Positions 19,401 through 26,470 of a DNA stretch of 43,441 bases are shown in pieces. The position numbers and the translations under genes were made by a program. Origin of the DNA: Anaerolineales bacterium HSG25 (GTDB taxonomy: Bacteria; Chloroflexota; Anaerolineae; 4572-78; J111); the NCBI GenBank assembly GCA_030377865.1, contig JAUCGA010000043.1, forward strand, positions 1 to 43,441. The letters are read 5' to 3'. Numbering within the stretch: the first letter of the stretch is position 1; every line of letters starts with the position of its first letter. Under the pieces are notes generated by a model that worked only from the letters and a program-made list of their open reading frames with translations, was not told the origin of the DNA and made no database searches.

Positions 19401-22400
19401 TCCCAACCGTAATATCAATGATATTGCTGAGTAATCCGGTGACGGTAACAGGTACTGTACTACGAGTTGTTGTACCATCCCCAAGTCGTCCAGAACCGTT
19501 ATTACCCCAACATCGAACTTGACCATTATCAAGCAACGCGCAAGTATGGGCACTGCCTGTTTCAACAACTAATCCTTGACGATTTTCAAGCCCTGATACT
19601 GATACAGGAAGAGGGCGGCTTGTTCTTGAATCGTCCCCAAGTTGTCCATCATAGTTGTAGCCCCAACATTGAATTTGACCATTTTTAAGCAATGTACAGG
19701 TATGGTTGCCACCTGCCGTAACCATATTAGCTTTGTTATCAAGTCCTGATACTTGAACAGGGATAGAACTATCTGTTTGAGTCCCATTACCAAGTTGACC
19801 GAGATAATTTCGTCCCCAACATTTTATTCCGCCTTGTGAAGTGTTAGCACATGTATGAGAAACACCAGCGCTTAGTTTATTAAGTCCTGTTACTTTTATA
19901 GGTGGAACAATCAGTGTGACTTTAATAGCGGCATTACCACCATTACTCTTAACTGTGATTTGTCCAGTATGAACACCCGTATCCAACTGGTCAACTTGAG
20001 CTGTTAACCTAACGGTATCAGGATACCAGTTATCTATAACAAGCCACGAAACATTACTTGATGCTTCCCAAGTTAAGGTAGTATGGACTAATCCATTATT
20101 TTTAACAGTAAAAGATTGGGATAAGTTATCAGGTACTTCAAGCAATATATTTTTAGTACTAACTTGTAGCGAAGGATATCCTATGTCTACAGGTGTGGGA
20201 TTATAAGAGGAGTTGGTACTACTCCAACTAGCTACCGTACCGTCATCAAACAAAAATTGGGTGACATTGTTACCTGCGGCGATAGCAACAATACCATCGC
20301 TTAAACCTTTGACATCAGTGGGGATGTAACTAAAGTTTTTCCCCCAACATTTAACCCTGCTCTGATCAGTTAAGGCACAAGTATGAGAATCTCCAGCTGT
20401 GATAGCTATAATTGGACCACTAAAACCATTTACATCCACAGGACTTGTTCGATCAGTGGTGCTTCCATCTCCAAGTTGGCCATAATTATTATATCCCCAA
20501 CATTTAACCCCACCTTGGGTTGTTAAGGCACAGGTATGAGAATCACCAGCCGCAATGGCTGTAACTCCTCGACTTAAACCACTTACACTATTAGGCGTAG
20601 TACGGTCTGTTGTTGTATTATTACCAATCTGCCCATGTTCATTTTTACCCCAACATTTTACACCGCCTTGATTAGTTAAGGCACAGCTATGAGATGTACC
20701 GGTTGTAATAGAGATAACATCTGTTAAGTTAACCACAGTTACAGATGTAGTCATAACATCGGTTATTATTCCTCCACCAAGCTGTCCATAGTTATTCAAT
20801 CCCCAACATTTCACCTCATTTTGGTCGGTTAAAGTACAACTATGATATCCACCTGCACTAATGGTGGTAACATTATCGTTTAAAGCCACTACATCAACGG
20901 GGGTAGTACGGGATGTTGTCGTGCCATCGCCAAGTTGACCATACTGATTATTACCCCAACATTTAACCCTACCTTGAGTGGTTAAGGCACAATGATGACC
21001 ACCGGTCGTAATGGTCGTGATGCCACTTTTTAACTCATTAGTGCAGGTCACTCCACCCTGATCCGTTAGGGCACAATTATGAGTAATTGCTTTAATCTTG
21101 TTGCCTAGACCAGTTACCTCACTAGGTGTAGTTCGGTCTGATGTTGTATTATTGCCAAGTTGCCCATAGTCATTAAACCCCCAACATTTCACTTTGTTTT
21201 GGTTCGTTAAGGCACAGGTATGGTGATTGCCAGCGGCAATCACCGTCACATTATCTAAATCTGAAACATCTACAGGAGTAGCAGTATTTTTGCCACCAAA
21301 ATTCCGTCCCCAACACTTTACGTTACCTTGGGACATTAAGGCACAGCTATGAGAGCCACCCGTCGTAACAGAAGCTACCCCATTGTTTAACCCTGTGACC
21401 TCAATAGGTGTGCTACGATCAATAACCGTACCATCCCCAAGCTGTCCCCAATAGTTACGTCCCCAACATTTCAGACTACCAATACTGGTTAAGGCACAGG
21501 TATGTGAGCCATTAGCAGTAATTGCGATAACCCCACTACTTAAACCAATCACCTCAACTGGTGTTGTACGAACTGTAGTTGTGCCATCGCCTAGTCGACC
21601 AAAACCATTATATCCCCAACATTTCACTCCACCATTATTGGCTAAAGCACAGCTATGAGAATCACCAGCAGTAATCGCTACGACCCCGCTACTTAAACCA
21701 ATTACATCAACAGCAGTTATATGATTAGTGGTTGTGCCATCACCTAATTGACCAGAACTGTTATCGCCCCAACATTTTATCCCACCACTACTGGTTAAGG
21801 CACAGCTATGTAAATCACCGACCGCAATTGCTATGCTTCCACTATTTAGACTGGTTACAGGCGTAGTGTAACTATTGGTGGTGCCATTACCCAATTGGCC
21901 AGAGCTATTGTTCCCCCAACATTTCACACCACTACTGGTTAAAGCACAGCTATGTGAGCTACCAACGGCTACCGAGGTGACTCCTTGGTTTAGCCCTGAT
22001 ACATCAACGGGGGTGATACGGTTCGTTGTAGTACCATCTCCAAGTTGTCCATGCCCGTTACGTCCCCAACACTTTACCCCTCCTTGATCAGTTAAAACAC
22101 AACTATGAAAATCACTGGTGACAAGTATGGTTGGCGTGTTATTTAATTCAGACATTTTGGTAATCTCTATATCCGGCTGACCATCACCTAACTGTCCAGA
22201 ATTGTTGTAACCCCAGCATTTAACCGTACCAGTAACGGTTAAGGCACAGGTATGTGTACCACCTGCACTTATGGCGGCAATGCCACTATTCAACCCCGTT
22301 ACGTTGACAGGCGTGGTTTGGTTCGTTGTTGTCTCATCCCCAAGTTGCCCACTAGAGTTGTTTCCCCAACATTTAATTCCACCTTGAACGGTTAAGGCAC

Positions 22401-23466
22401 AAGTATGATAAGAACTACTTGTAATCGCTGTGATCCCACTGTTTAATCCTATTACATCAACTGGACTGGTACGATAATAAGTTGTTCCATCGCCAACTTG
22501 TCCATAGTTATTGTATCCCCAACATTTCACACCGCCTTGATTGGTTAAGACACACGTATAATCATACCCACTACTAATTGCTATTATCCCATTGCTTAAA
22601 CCATCTATATCGATTGGAATGGCAGTTCTGAATTTCCAATCTGTACGCCACCAATTATAGTATCCCCAACATTTCACCCCACCCTGATTAGTTAAAGCAC
22701 AGGTATGGTTAGTGCCGACGGTAATAGCTGTTACTCCACTAGTCAAGCCATTTACATCAACTGGACTGCCACGGTCTGTATTGGTTCCATCACCAAGTTG
22801 TCCACCATCATTATTACCCCAACATTTCACCCCACCCTGATTAGTTAAAACACAGGTATGGGAACCACCCGTCGCAATTGCTATTATTCCATTGCTTAAA
22901 CCTATTACATCAATTGGTCTTGTAACACGATAAGAAGTCGTTCCATTGCCAACTTGTCCATAGTTATTGTATCCCCAACATTTCACACCGCCTTGATTGG
23001 TTAAAGCACATGTATGTGAATTGCCTGTAGCAATAGCTGTAACTCCACTACTTAAGCCTGTTACATCAACTGGGGTAGGACGGCTAGTTGTTGTTCCATC
23101 GCCAACTTGTCCATAGTTGTTATATCCCCAACATTTCACCCCACCTTGCGCGGTTAAACCGCAAGTATGAGAACCTCCAGCCTCAATCGCGGTAAACTCA
23201 TCCGTTTGTAAGGCCGGGCGGTTGGATTCGGTTTGCGGTTGTGAAAGGGGTGGTTTAGGTTCCGCTCGGACGCGGTAACGGTTCGGTTCCTCCTGCACGA
23301 ACATCAGCGGGGATTCGTTCATGGTCTTCACGATTTTGGCGTAGTCGATCATGGGTAGGTCGGGCGGGGTCGGCTCCGCGTTGACATGCTCGGCTCGGTT
23401 GAGCAGGAAAAGCATAAGGCTTAAGGTTGCAATGAGTGCAAAAATTGATAGGTAACGCGATTTCAT
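13483..23466 (-). CDS. Giant secreted protein: RCC1 and LVIVD beta-propellers with C13/caspase-like peptidase domain
   Basis: 3327 residues with GGAG 9 bp before the ATG. A signal peptide ends near residue 31 (HVNA-EP). Order by pattern: 21 RCC1 repeats (about 91-1096; HTCALT...KCWGYNNYGQLGDGT); a BACON-like domain; 7 RCC1 repeats (about 1195-1545); a BACON-like domain; 14 LVIVD repeats (about 1655-2230); BACON-like; two DUF11-like domains; BACON-like; two FN3-like domains; a PPC-like domain (about 2827-2958); then a clan-CD cysteine peptidase with His3048 in YLTDHGT and Cys3093 in ETCFSGSF, as in C13 legumain or caspase-like enzymes. The end is VYLPLIVK. Most RCC1 units keep two cysteines that may form a disulfide per blade. 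Units 4, 7, 13, 15, 20 and 21 are degenerate. Substrate unknown; adhesion, surface proteolysis or self-processing are possible. Confidence 0.93.
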   Translation of the reverse strand: MKSRYLSIFALIATLSLMLFLLNRAEHVNAEPTPPDLPMIDYAKIVKTMNESPLMFVQEEPNRYRVRAEPKPPLSQPQTESNRPALQTDEFTAIEAGGSHTCGLTAQGGVKCWGYNNYGQVGDGTTTSRPTPVDVTGLSSGVTAIATGNSHTCALTNQGGVKCWGYNNYGQVGNGTTSYRVTRPIDVIGLSNGIIAIATGGSHTCVLTNQGGVKCWGNNDGGQLGDGTNTDRGSPVDVNGLTSGVTAITVGTNHTCALTNQGGVKCWGYYNWWRTDWKFRTAIPIDIDGLSNGIIAISSGYDYTCVLTNQGGVKCWGYNNYGQVGDGTTYYRTSPVDVIGLNSGITAITSSSYHTCALTVQGGIKCWGNNSSGQLGDETTTNQTTPVNVTGLNSGIAAISAGGTHTCALTVTGTVKCWGYNNSGQLGDGQPDIEITKMSELNNTPTILVTSDFHSCVLTDQGGVKCWGRNGHGQLGDGTTTNRITPVDVSGLNQGVTSVAVGSSHSCALTSSGVKCWGNNSSGQLGNGTTNSYTTPVTSLNSGSIAIAVGDLHSCALTSSGGIKCWGDNSSGQLGDGTTTNHITAVDVIGLSSGVVAITAGDSHSCALANNGGVKCWGYNGFGRLGDGTTTVRTTPVEVIGLSSGVIAITANGSHTCALTSIGSLKCWGRNYWGQLGDGTVIDRSTPIEVTGLNNGVASVTTGGSHSCALMSQGNVKCWGRNFGGKNTATPVDVSDLDNVTVIAAGNHHTCALTNQNKVKCWGFNDYGQLGNNTTSDRTTPSEVTGLGNKIKAITHNCALTDQGGVTCTNELKSGITTITTGGHHCALTTQGRVKCWGNNQYGQLGDGTTTSRTTPVDVVALNDNVTTISAGGYHSCTLTDQNEVKCWGLNNYGQLGGGIITDVMTTSVTVVNLTDVISITTGTSHSCALTNQGGVKCWGKNEHGQIGNNTTTDRTTPNSVSGLSRGVTAIAAGDSHTCALTTQGGVKCWGYNNYGQLGDGSTTDRTSPVDVNGFSGPIIAITAGDSHTCALTDQSRVKCWGKNFSYIPTDVKGLSDGIVAIAAGNNVTQFLFDDGTVASWSSTNSSYNPTPVDIGYPSLQVSTKNILLEVPDNLSQSFTVKNNGLVHTTLTWEASSNVSWLVIDNWYPDTVRLTAQVDQLDTGVHTGQITVKSNGGNAAIKVTLIVPPIKVTGLNKLSAGVSHTCANTSQGGIKCWGRNYLGQLGNGTQTDSSIPVQVSGLDNKANMVTAGGNHTCTLLKNGQIQCWGYNYDGQLGDDSRTSRPLPVSVSGLENRQGLVVETGSAHTCALLDNGQVRCWGNNGSGRLGDGTTTRSTVPVTVTGLLSNIIDITVGSNHTCALNNEGSVHCWGYNQSGRLGDGTTTSRPTPVEVQGLSSKVTDIVAGGNHTCTRTNENMLYCWGENGSGQLGYGNTVDQTTPVTVTGLAGDVKTLVAGGNHTCVLLESGQVQCWGDNAYGQLGDGSYNDKTRPITVTGLTTPVNTITTGYDHTCAVTTDETTLCWGRNDYGQLGNDSSTRSAVPVELGYAILDVDATQFEFATPTITQSFNINNKGSAELSWEISTNVSWLTHNKTSGTGNKTIQVSINTTNLQQGLYQGQLTISSNGGNHNIDVVLFVPNNFTDSLPSISPVELVNSLQEIATVVDIQDNLAYISIKGNLLVVDISTPTSPNIIGKTPPLTNNYAQDILVKGNYAYLTTGSTGLFVVDISTPTNPTLAGQTNAPAFKIEAVGNYAYLTDNSSLHVVDITTPTQPISKTIYEANYYIHHVNHSNGYLYLATGFAGVQILDISNPLNPNLVATYNTPSYALTVQVLGNNLYVADYNGGLQIVDISVPAQPTFAGTYNLPNGAYQVNILDNYAYILNGNNQLVMANINNPTQPIYAGVYNVTDTIYDFKVANPYVYLAGGRDGFLVLDISNPDIPLQTGNSKVLKAYHISGIDNYGYIANGNSGVRVMDLDTLTEIANYETTAKIYQTHFDNNNLYLAGGSAGLIVLNATTPTSLTFLAQYQSLNQVYAVSTSGNYVYIANGNHGFEILDFTSSTTPTHIGKLDTFGTAYEVIVDGSYAYVADGEAGVQIININNPISPTITGHTDISGTTRAIALKTPYLYVATGDYGLQILDITNPASPSIIGKYDTSGYAYDIQFVDRYAYIADGENGLQIIDIHNPTTPMLVGSYNTTGSSQNVYLTNNNIYIADSQRGILKLGYNVQLSTDTLEFIATEKGDSPTEQSFRVSNLNNEALAWRATIEGDETDSWLTISPLTGITPASVTVKVDSTNLTTGLYTKTIQVKQNSDWAVPKSLMVSLRIENSGLNVTQAVNYSTPTPYQTIEYTYYVTNTGMTVLTDIVVIDSYLGKIGQPFALSKGQSKSIDVFRKLDENYLSQYGPSYQFTSTVSVTATSRGYITSTTSSPLTVILNVSPELSIQKIAQQQKVDKAGDVVIFNYQVQNTGNMNLYDVRLFDEHANPLIIGDLTRSSDKEYTIGYQVTEDDLRGSYFRSQVTITGKLIDYEQTPKLVTATTTVIIPVATNPIMKVTPIELLFQATPNSSPTPQTIMLDNLGTGGYTWTVDIASSGWLTTSVLSGTAPSQLVVLVNTEGLELGTYQGLLTIKSPGTIEAPQTITVTLAIVEQPKSPTLAPINNPQGQATYSVTWQEPPNILSYTLQLADSANFISPTTVYTGPLAQYLAVNRPEGTWYYRVQATNVAGLSDWSNIVSTTVRPVPPTLDMIVNHDYDGNYTVSWQGIEGASSYILEGAKSLSFDSPTVLYEGPETTTALTDQPAGIWYYRVKTSKSGVDSPWSNIRTVVVGSLELEDAYEADDTCDLATTSLTDGTAQFHNFHDAGDTDWLSFVGQADTTYVLQATSTHQDTAPTAVIYGGCDADSLTEDGFGRNVRLTFTTPENGIYYVKLQNKVDSLFGKEVSYEVSIRAKSQAPIVVIVGGQNGEEDTLKRNIIHMGNRAYDAFRRGGVPSANIRYLRFGPNHDIDQDGQPDVYAEPTLTNIEQTITAWAVERGLKSDVPFYLYLTDHGTIDAFCALDCGPDGVMTAAQLDQWLTQVEQETGADQINVIIETCFSGSFITGQRGRSRQTGYDDEPGTISGPNRVVIASTGNDVRAFPTKKGGHFSDAFFTALGANADLWAAYTIGRDAAKRGFEEQTPWLDDNGDLENNEADGGLAKTRGLFNLSSSEIPIITPLTLTHISDTDSLIQARIEDDVSVVTAYLEIYPPDLVIPETGEGETPQIELEQIPLLDADGDGIYEANYSFTKSGQYRLVAYAEDNDGNLALPQAITQGEDKITLPVYLPLIVK

Positions 23467-23533
23467 AAGGTTTTTCTCCTGTTTTTGGGTGGTGGGGATG
23501 TTTCCTCACCACCTTCTAATTATGGGAAACATA

Positions 23534-23685
23534 AACAAAATAAGTCGTATTATAATATAAGGTTAAGGATTGTCGAATCGGAGTGTTGTTTGTTTGGTCA
23601 AAAAAATTCTATCATTCTGTAAATTCTGCTCTTATTGTGACCTTGCTAGAGTGGAATTTACAGGATGATAGAATGATAGGCTCGC
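23534..23685. repeat. Promoter-bearing repeat, copy upstream of the giant gene
   Basis: Shares ACAAAATAAGTC, TTAAGGATTGTCGAATCG and the inverted pair ATTCTATCAT...TGTAAATTCT / AGAATTTACAGGAT with 25731-25870. It lies just upstream of the giant gene; the other copy lies just upstream of the immunity-like gene, in the same orientation. Confidence 0.75.
23549..23577 (-). promoter_or_regulatory. Promoter of the giant gene
   Basis: On the minus strand, TTCGAC (23572-23577), a 17-bp spacer and TATAAT (23549-23554). This leaves a leader of about 75 bp before the ATG at 23466. The same layout is present in the second copy of this repeat. Confidence 0.55.
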
Positions 23686-23744
23686 TATTAAGTAGTTTTC
23701 AGAACTAACTTGTAAAAAAAATTCGCGTGTCAGCAAGGATGTTG

Positions 23745-23813
23745 AGAACAGGATGCGCAGGATGACACTGATTTACTCGATTCTAATCAGTGTCATCCTG
23801 CGCATCCTGTTCT
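23745..23813. repeat. 29-bp perfect inverted repeat
   Basis: Arms 23745-23773 and 23785-23813 (starting AGAACAGGATGCGCAGG) enclose an 11-nt loop. A diverged relative (AGAACAGG to CCTGTTCT) lies inside the tumE-splitting element at about 24776-24837. The rest of the 23467-23859 spacer holds the promoter repeat, a TTTTCAGAACTAAC motif and an AAGTGACAACTTAGAA end like that at 5798. Confidence 0.85.
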
Positions 23814-23859
23814 TTTTACGGAAAAAAGTGACAACTTAGAATTGAAAACTACTTAAAGC

Positions 23860-24075
23860 TCAAGGCAAAGCGATTAACGGGGCAACCTCTTGAAGCACAT
23901 CGGCCAAAGTAGGAGCCGATGACGTGACGATATTTTCTTGGCTACCCTCATGTTTGTGGTGCGGATAATTGGAAAGATTTAGTTTTTTATGGTGGGTTGT
24001 ATTGTCATAACGAAAGATTAGAGTCTTTGTATCATCCATATATTGATAGGCATAAGTAAAACGGTCTACAATCAT
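23860..24075 (-). pseudogene. 3' half of a TumE-family toxin gene
   Basis: 71 codons beginning MIVDRFTYAYQYMDD, with FRYDNTTHHKKLNL, YPHHKHEG and a closing APTLADVLQEV. These are the C-terminal hallmarks of the TumE (DUF6516) toxin family. The family is usually 110-130 residues and begins with the part found at 24944-25123. This half has no ribosome-binding site. Removing the element and one copy of its 3-bp duplication joins the halves in frame as EFVDVE-MIVDRF. Probably not translated. Confidence 0.8.
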
Positions 24076-24079
24076 TTCA

Positions 24080-24950
24080 GGAATGGGGATTAAATAAGTT
24101 GCGCGTTTTCACATAAGAATGAATTCTTATGCTGACACGAGAAACCTGCTTAAGCAGGTTTTCCGTTTAAGACGCTGATTTCAATCAGCGGTCATCAGCG
24201 GTCAAATGCACAAGTTAAAAAAATCTCCTATGAAACCCTATATATTTACACACTATTTGGTATAGGAAATACTGTAAATAGACACTTAATGGGTGAAACT
24301 CTCTTTTTTGGCGTTTTTTACTAATAGAGCATAAATTTTACAGGTTTTTTACAATTGGATAACAGTTTTTTTACAAATCTTAGCTATACTGTGTCCCACA
24401 GGCTATTGTGTTTGTTTTCCAGTCCCGACCTTTCCAGCTTTCAAATAAGAGTTGGTGATGCCGTGGGTGGGAAATAACACCTTTTTTTCAATGCGTCTTG
24501 AACGCCAGAATGAGTCTGTGTAGTCGGACAGTCAATGAACACGCACCTACGCCAGAGGCGATGTAGTAGCCGCGAGCGTCAATAGGAGAATATCGGCCAC
24601 TTTAGTGGAACGAAACACCCTGTCCGACTTTCCACCATCATCGCGTGTGCCCTTTGGGACAAGTAAATCACTAATTTTTTCAAGGCTTAAACGAATGAAA
24701 TTAAGACCTTTTGTATTCTTTTTGCCTCACGATGCTTTGGATGATGGCCATGATTTCGTACAAATCTAGAACAGGCCGTGAGGAATGGTACTAATTTGAT
24801 AGATTCCGATCAGTGCCATTCCTACAATCCTGTTCTTATGCCCAATCCATATGTATACTACGGCTGTAAAACGGCTAACTCCGTATGCGCGCACGCACTT
24901 TGGTTTCATCTGGTGCGTGTGACAGCACAGCAGTCATAGCGGCTCATTCC
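24080..24950. mobile_element. ORF-less 871-bp insertion splitting tumE
   Basis: Both ends begin GGAATG followed by (G/A)G when read inward, giving a short terminal inverted repeat. The flanks share TCA (24077-24079 and 24951-24953), as expected for a 3-bp target duplication. No ORF of useful size is present, so it is non-autonomous. Inside are ATAAGAATGAATTCTTAT and other hairpins at the left end, a possible structured RNA (24457-24642), a 23745-like inverted repeat and a CACGCAC/GTGCGTG hairpin near the right end. No transposase relative was recognised. A ribozyme-type intron was considered, but no group I or II signature was found. Confidence 0.65.
24457..24642. ncRNA. Candidate structured RNA of unknown class
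   Basis: Long-range pairings nest in order: GATG (24457-24460) with CATC (24639-24642); GGTGGGAA (24466-24473) with TTTCCACC (24629-24636); AGTCGGACAG (24522-24531) with CTGTCCGACT (24620-24629). Inside are smaller hairpins (CTACGCC-AGA-GGC-GAT-GTAG; CCACTTTAGTGG). The 5' side leaves a bubble of about 48 nt. A 6S-like rod with a central bubble is one reading. tRNA, tmRNA, SRP and RNase P signatures were looked for and not seen. The strand is undecided; a TATACT box at about 24392 favours plus. Confidence 0.35.
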
Positions 24951-25123
24951 TCAACATCAACAAATTCACGAATATGGAGTTCTGAGCCATCAACAAAATA
25001 AAGTTCTCCCCGTATAAATCCTTCATGGGTTGCCCGTTTATCATACGTCACGTTTGAGGCGGTTATAATCAAATTGTTTTCAATCAGTTGCCGAATTTGC
25101 TCAAAATAGGCTTCAATTCGCAA
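24944..25123 (-). pseudogene. 5' half of a TumE-family toxin gene
   Basis: The TTG at 25123 is preferred because AGGGG lies 7 bp upstream. A GTG at 25144 in frame lacks a site. The sequence LRIEAYFEQIRQLIENN, then TYDKRATHEGFIRGELYFVDGS and LHIREFVDVE matches the N-terminal half of TumE (DUF6516). The reading frame then meets the insertion and stops at once with TGA. The start overlaps the end of the upstream antitoxin-like gene by 11 bp, typical of toxin-antitoxin pairs. The rejoined protein would be 129 residues. Confidence 0.8.
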
Positions 25124-25403
25124 TTTGTATCCCCTGTAAAACACCGATTTTTTGCTCTAACCGTTTCAGCATATTATATTCACCCAGCCATTCAATAAAA
25201 TCAAGCGTCTCTTCTAAATCGTCATTTTCAAGCTGAGTGATAAAAATTGAGGTACTCAATTTATATTTTGTTTCAAATAATTTCAAACGTTGCTGTGTCC
25301 GTTGTAAGCCAGCTTGTAGTAGTCGTAGCTGATTGGCTAAAGCAGACTCGATGAGGCTTTGTAGGGGATATTGATAAGATGAAACAAGCGTTAATTCAGT
25401 CAT
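25113..25403 (-). CDS. Small helical antitoxin candidate paired with TumE
   Basis: 96 residues with AAGGA upstream of the ATG. It is almost wholly helical with a heptad-like pattern (LANQLRLLQAGLQRTQQRLKL) and a conserved-looking core, LEETLDFIEWLGEYNMLKRL. This type of small protein is often encoded directly before TumE-family genes in Chloroflexota and cyanobacteria, which supports an antitoxin role. It is not the HTH antitoxin type. Its ATG is one base after the preceding stop and its end overlaps the TumE start, so the three genes form an operon. With TumE broken it would have no toxin to neutralise from this locus. Confidence 0.75.
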   Translation of the reverse strand: MTELTLVSSYQYPLQSLIESALANQLRLLQAGLQRTQQRLKLFETKYKLSTSIFITQLENDDLEETLDFIEWLGEYNMLKRLEQKIGVLQGIQIAN

Positions 25404-25404
25404 A

Positions 25405-25713
25405 TTAAGTTTCCTTTAAGTAAAAATCGGTGTATTCTGCCAGTAGTTTAAAAAAGAGATGTAGCGAGTCGGCTTCATCAACGGCTAAACCGCTAATAAT
25501 ACCCGCCCATGACTGACTGGTTTGAACATTATATCGCTGGACAATCCAGTCCTGAAATCCAGCAAATTCTTGCTCATCCTTATCTTGAGGCAAGCTATAA
25601 GCCGTTTTCGCCGTTTGAAAGCCCAATAAAAATGCTTGTAAACCAATCACTGATGACTGGTTAAGAAATAAGGCTGGATTTTGTTTAATTGAGTCTAGTA
25701 GTTGATAGAACAT
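25405..25713 (-). CDS. Immunity-like small protein
   Basis: 102 residues. The pattern LQAFLLGFQTAK, FQDWIVQRYNVQTSQSWAGII, then LHLFFKLLAEYTDFY resembles small immunity-like proteins found beside toxins (Trp at the middle of a strand, FF-L-x-E-F at the end). No exact family could be named. First gene of the three-gene operon; it has no clear Shine-Dalgarno, and the promoter TTCGAC-N18-TATAAT lies 34 bp upstream. No polymorphic toxin is present in the window, so if it is an immunity protein it may be an orphan. Confidence 0.65.
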   Translation of the reverse strand: MFYQLLDSIKQNPALFLNQSSVIGLQAFLLGFQTAKTAYSLPQDKDEQEFAGFQDWIVQRYNVQTSQSWAGIISGLAVDEADSLHLFFKLLAEYTDFYLKET

Positions 25714-25730
25714 ACACGAGAGATAATTAT

Positions 25731-25870
25731 GAACAAAATAAGTCCTATTATAGGTGTAAGGTTAAAGATTGTCGAATCGAGTGTGGGTCAAAAAATTCTA
25801 TCATCCTGTAAATTCTACTCTAATAAGGCCACAATAAGAGCAGAATTTACAGGATAATAGAATGGTAGGC
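25731..25870. repeat. Promoter-bearing repeat, copy upstream of the TumE operon
   Basis: Second copy of the sequence at 23534-23685, with the same order of motifs (ACAAAATAAGTC, GATTGTCGAATCG, CTATCAT.CTGTAAATTCT, GAATTTACAGGAT). It differs by scattered substitutions and small indels. Confidence 0.75.
25747..25776 (-). promoter_or_regulatory. Promoter of the TumE-type operon
   Basis: On the minus strand, TTCGAC (25771-25776), an 18-bp spacer and TATAAT (25747-25752). It lies 34 bp before the ATG at 25713 and inside the repeat shared with the giant gene promoter. Confidence 0.55.
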
Positions 25871-25881
25871 CAGCCGTTCAT

Positions 25882-25963
25882 AAGTGTCAACTTAACGTTT
25901 GTAGTAGGCGATTCATCGCCTTCAAACGGCACTAAAGTGCCTACTACGAACCCTTAAGTTGAC
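25882..25963. repeat. R7 repeat with AAGTGTCAACTTA ends
   Basis: GTAGTAGGCGATTCATCGCC...GTGCCTACTAC is bounded by GTGTCAACTTAA and TTAAGTTGAC. An opposite-orientation copy lies at 35351-35427. R8 (30837-30963) has the same ends but a different interior. Confidence 0.75.
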
Positions 25964-26040
25964 AGTCATTCATGGTCAGCCGTTAAAGCTCAAGGTAACA
26001 AGGCTAGTTTACACCCCATTTCAATAGAGTTGTTCGGCAA

Positions 26041-26141
26041 TAACTTATCATCGCATAAAAACTCAAATTCGAGGTCTGCGGAGTGCAAAAGCTGATTGCT
26101 TTTGCCGGAGACAAACATACAAAAGCAATCAGCTTTTGCAC
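26041..26141. repeat. R9 repeat, copy 1
   Basis: ATCGCATAAAAACTCAAATT, GAGGTCTGCGGAGTGC, then two hairpins with arms GCAAAAGC/GCTTTTGC and loops TGATT and AATCA. The copies at 33299-33498 (five hairpins) and 35044-35178 (two hairpins) differ in loop sequence and hairpin number. Confidence 0.75.
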
Positions 26142-26470
26142 AGGCGCAGGGAACGGTTCGGGGATATGACCGCTAATCAAAAAGCTCGCGAATTGTCACT
26201 CGCAGGACAAATTTTGAGCCAAAAAGAGGGCTGTTGTCGGAAGTGACTCATTCGCGTCAACTGAGTAGTTTTCAGAACTAACTTGTAAAAAACAGAAGTG
26301 TACCATAATAGGCGGGTATATACCCACCAGATACCCGTTGCGATTACATAATCGCAACGATCAGGAAGTCGGCTAGGGTCTGAATGTCATGCCCGAATGT
26401 CGTTATCGGGCATCCACTGATCTGTACCGCCATATCAGTCTATCATCAACACGCCGAACCGCTCCAACCA

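Noticed and set aside
24380..24700. RNase P, tmRNA, SRP RNA or tRNA in the tumE insert
   Set aside because: A GGAAAGTCGGAC stretch on the minus strand loosely recalls RNase P, but the required GAGGAAAGTCC and other conserved blocks are absent. No SRP loop, tmRNA end or tRNA T-arm was seen.
24080..24950. Group I or group II intron in tumE
   Set aside because: No GTGYG start, domain V-like hairpin or group I core was recognised, and the ends look like short inverted repeats with a duplicated TCA. An RNA-based element is not fully excluded.
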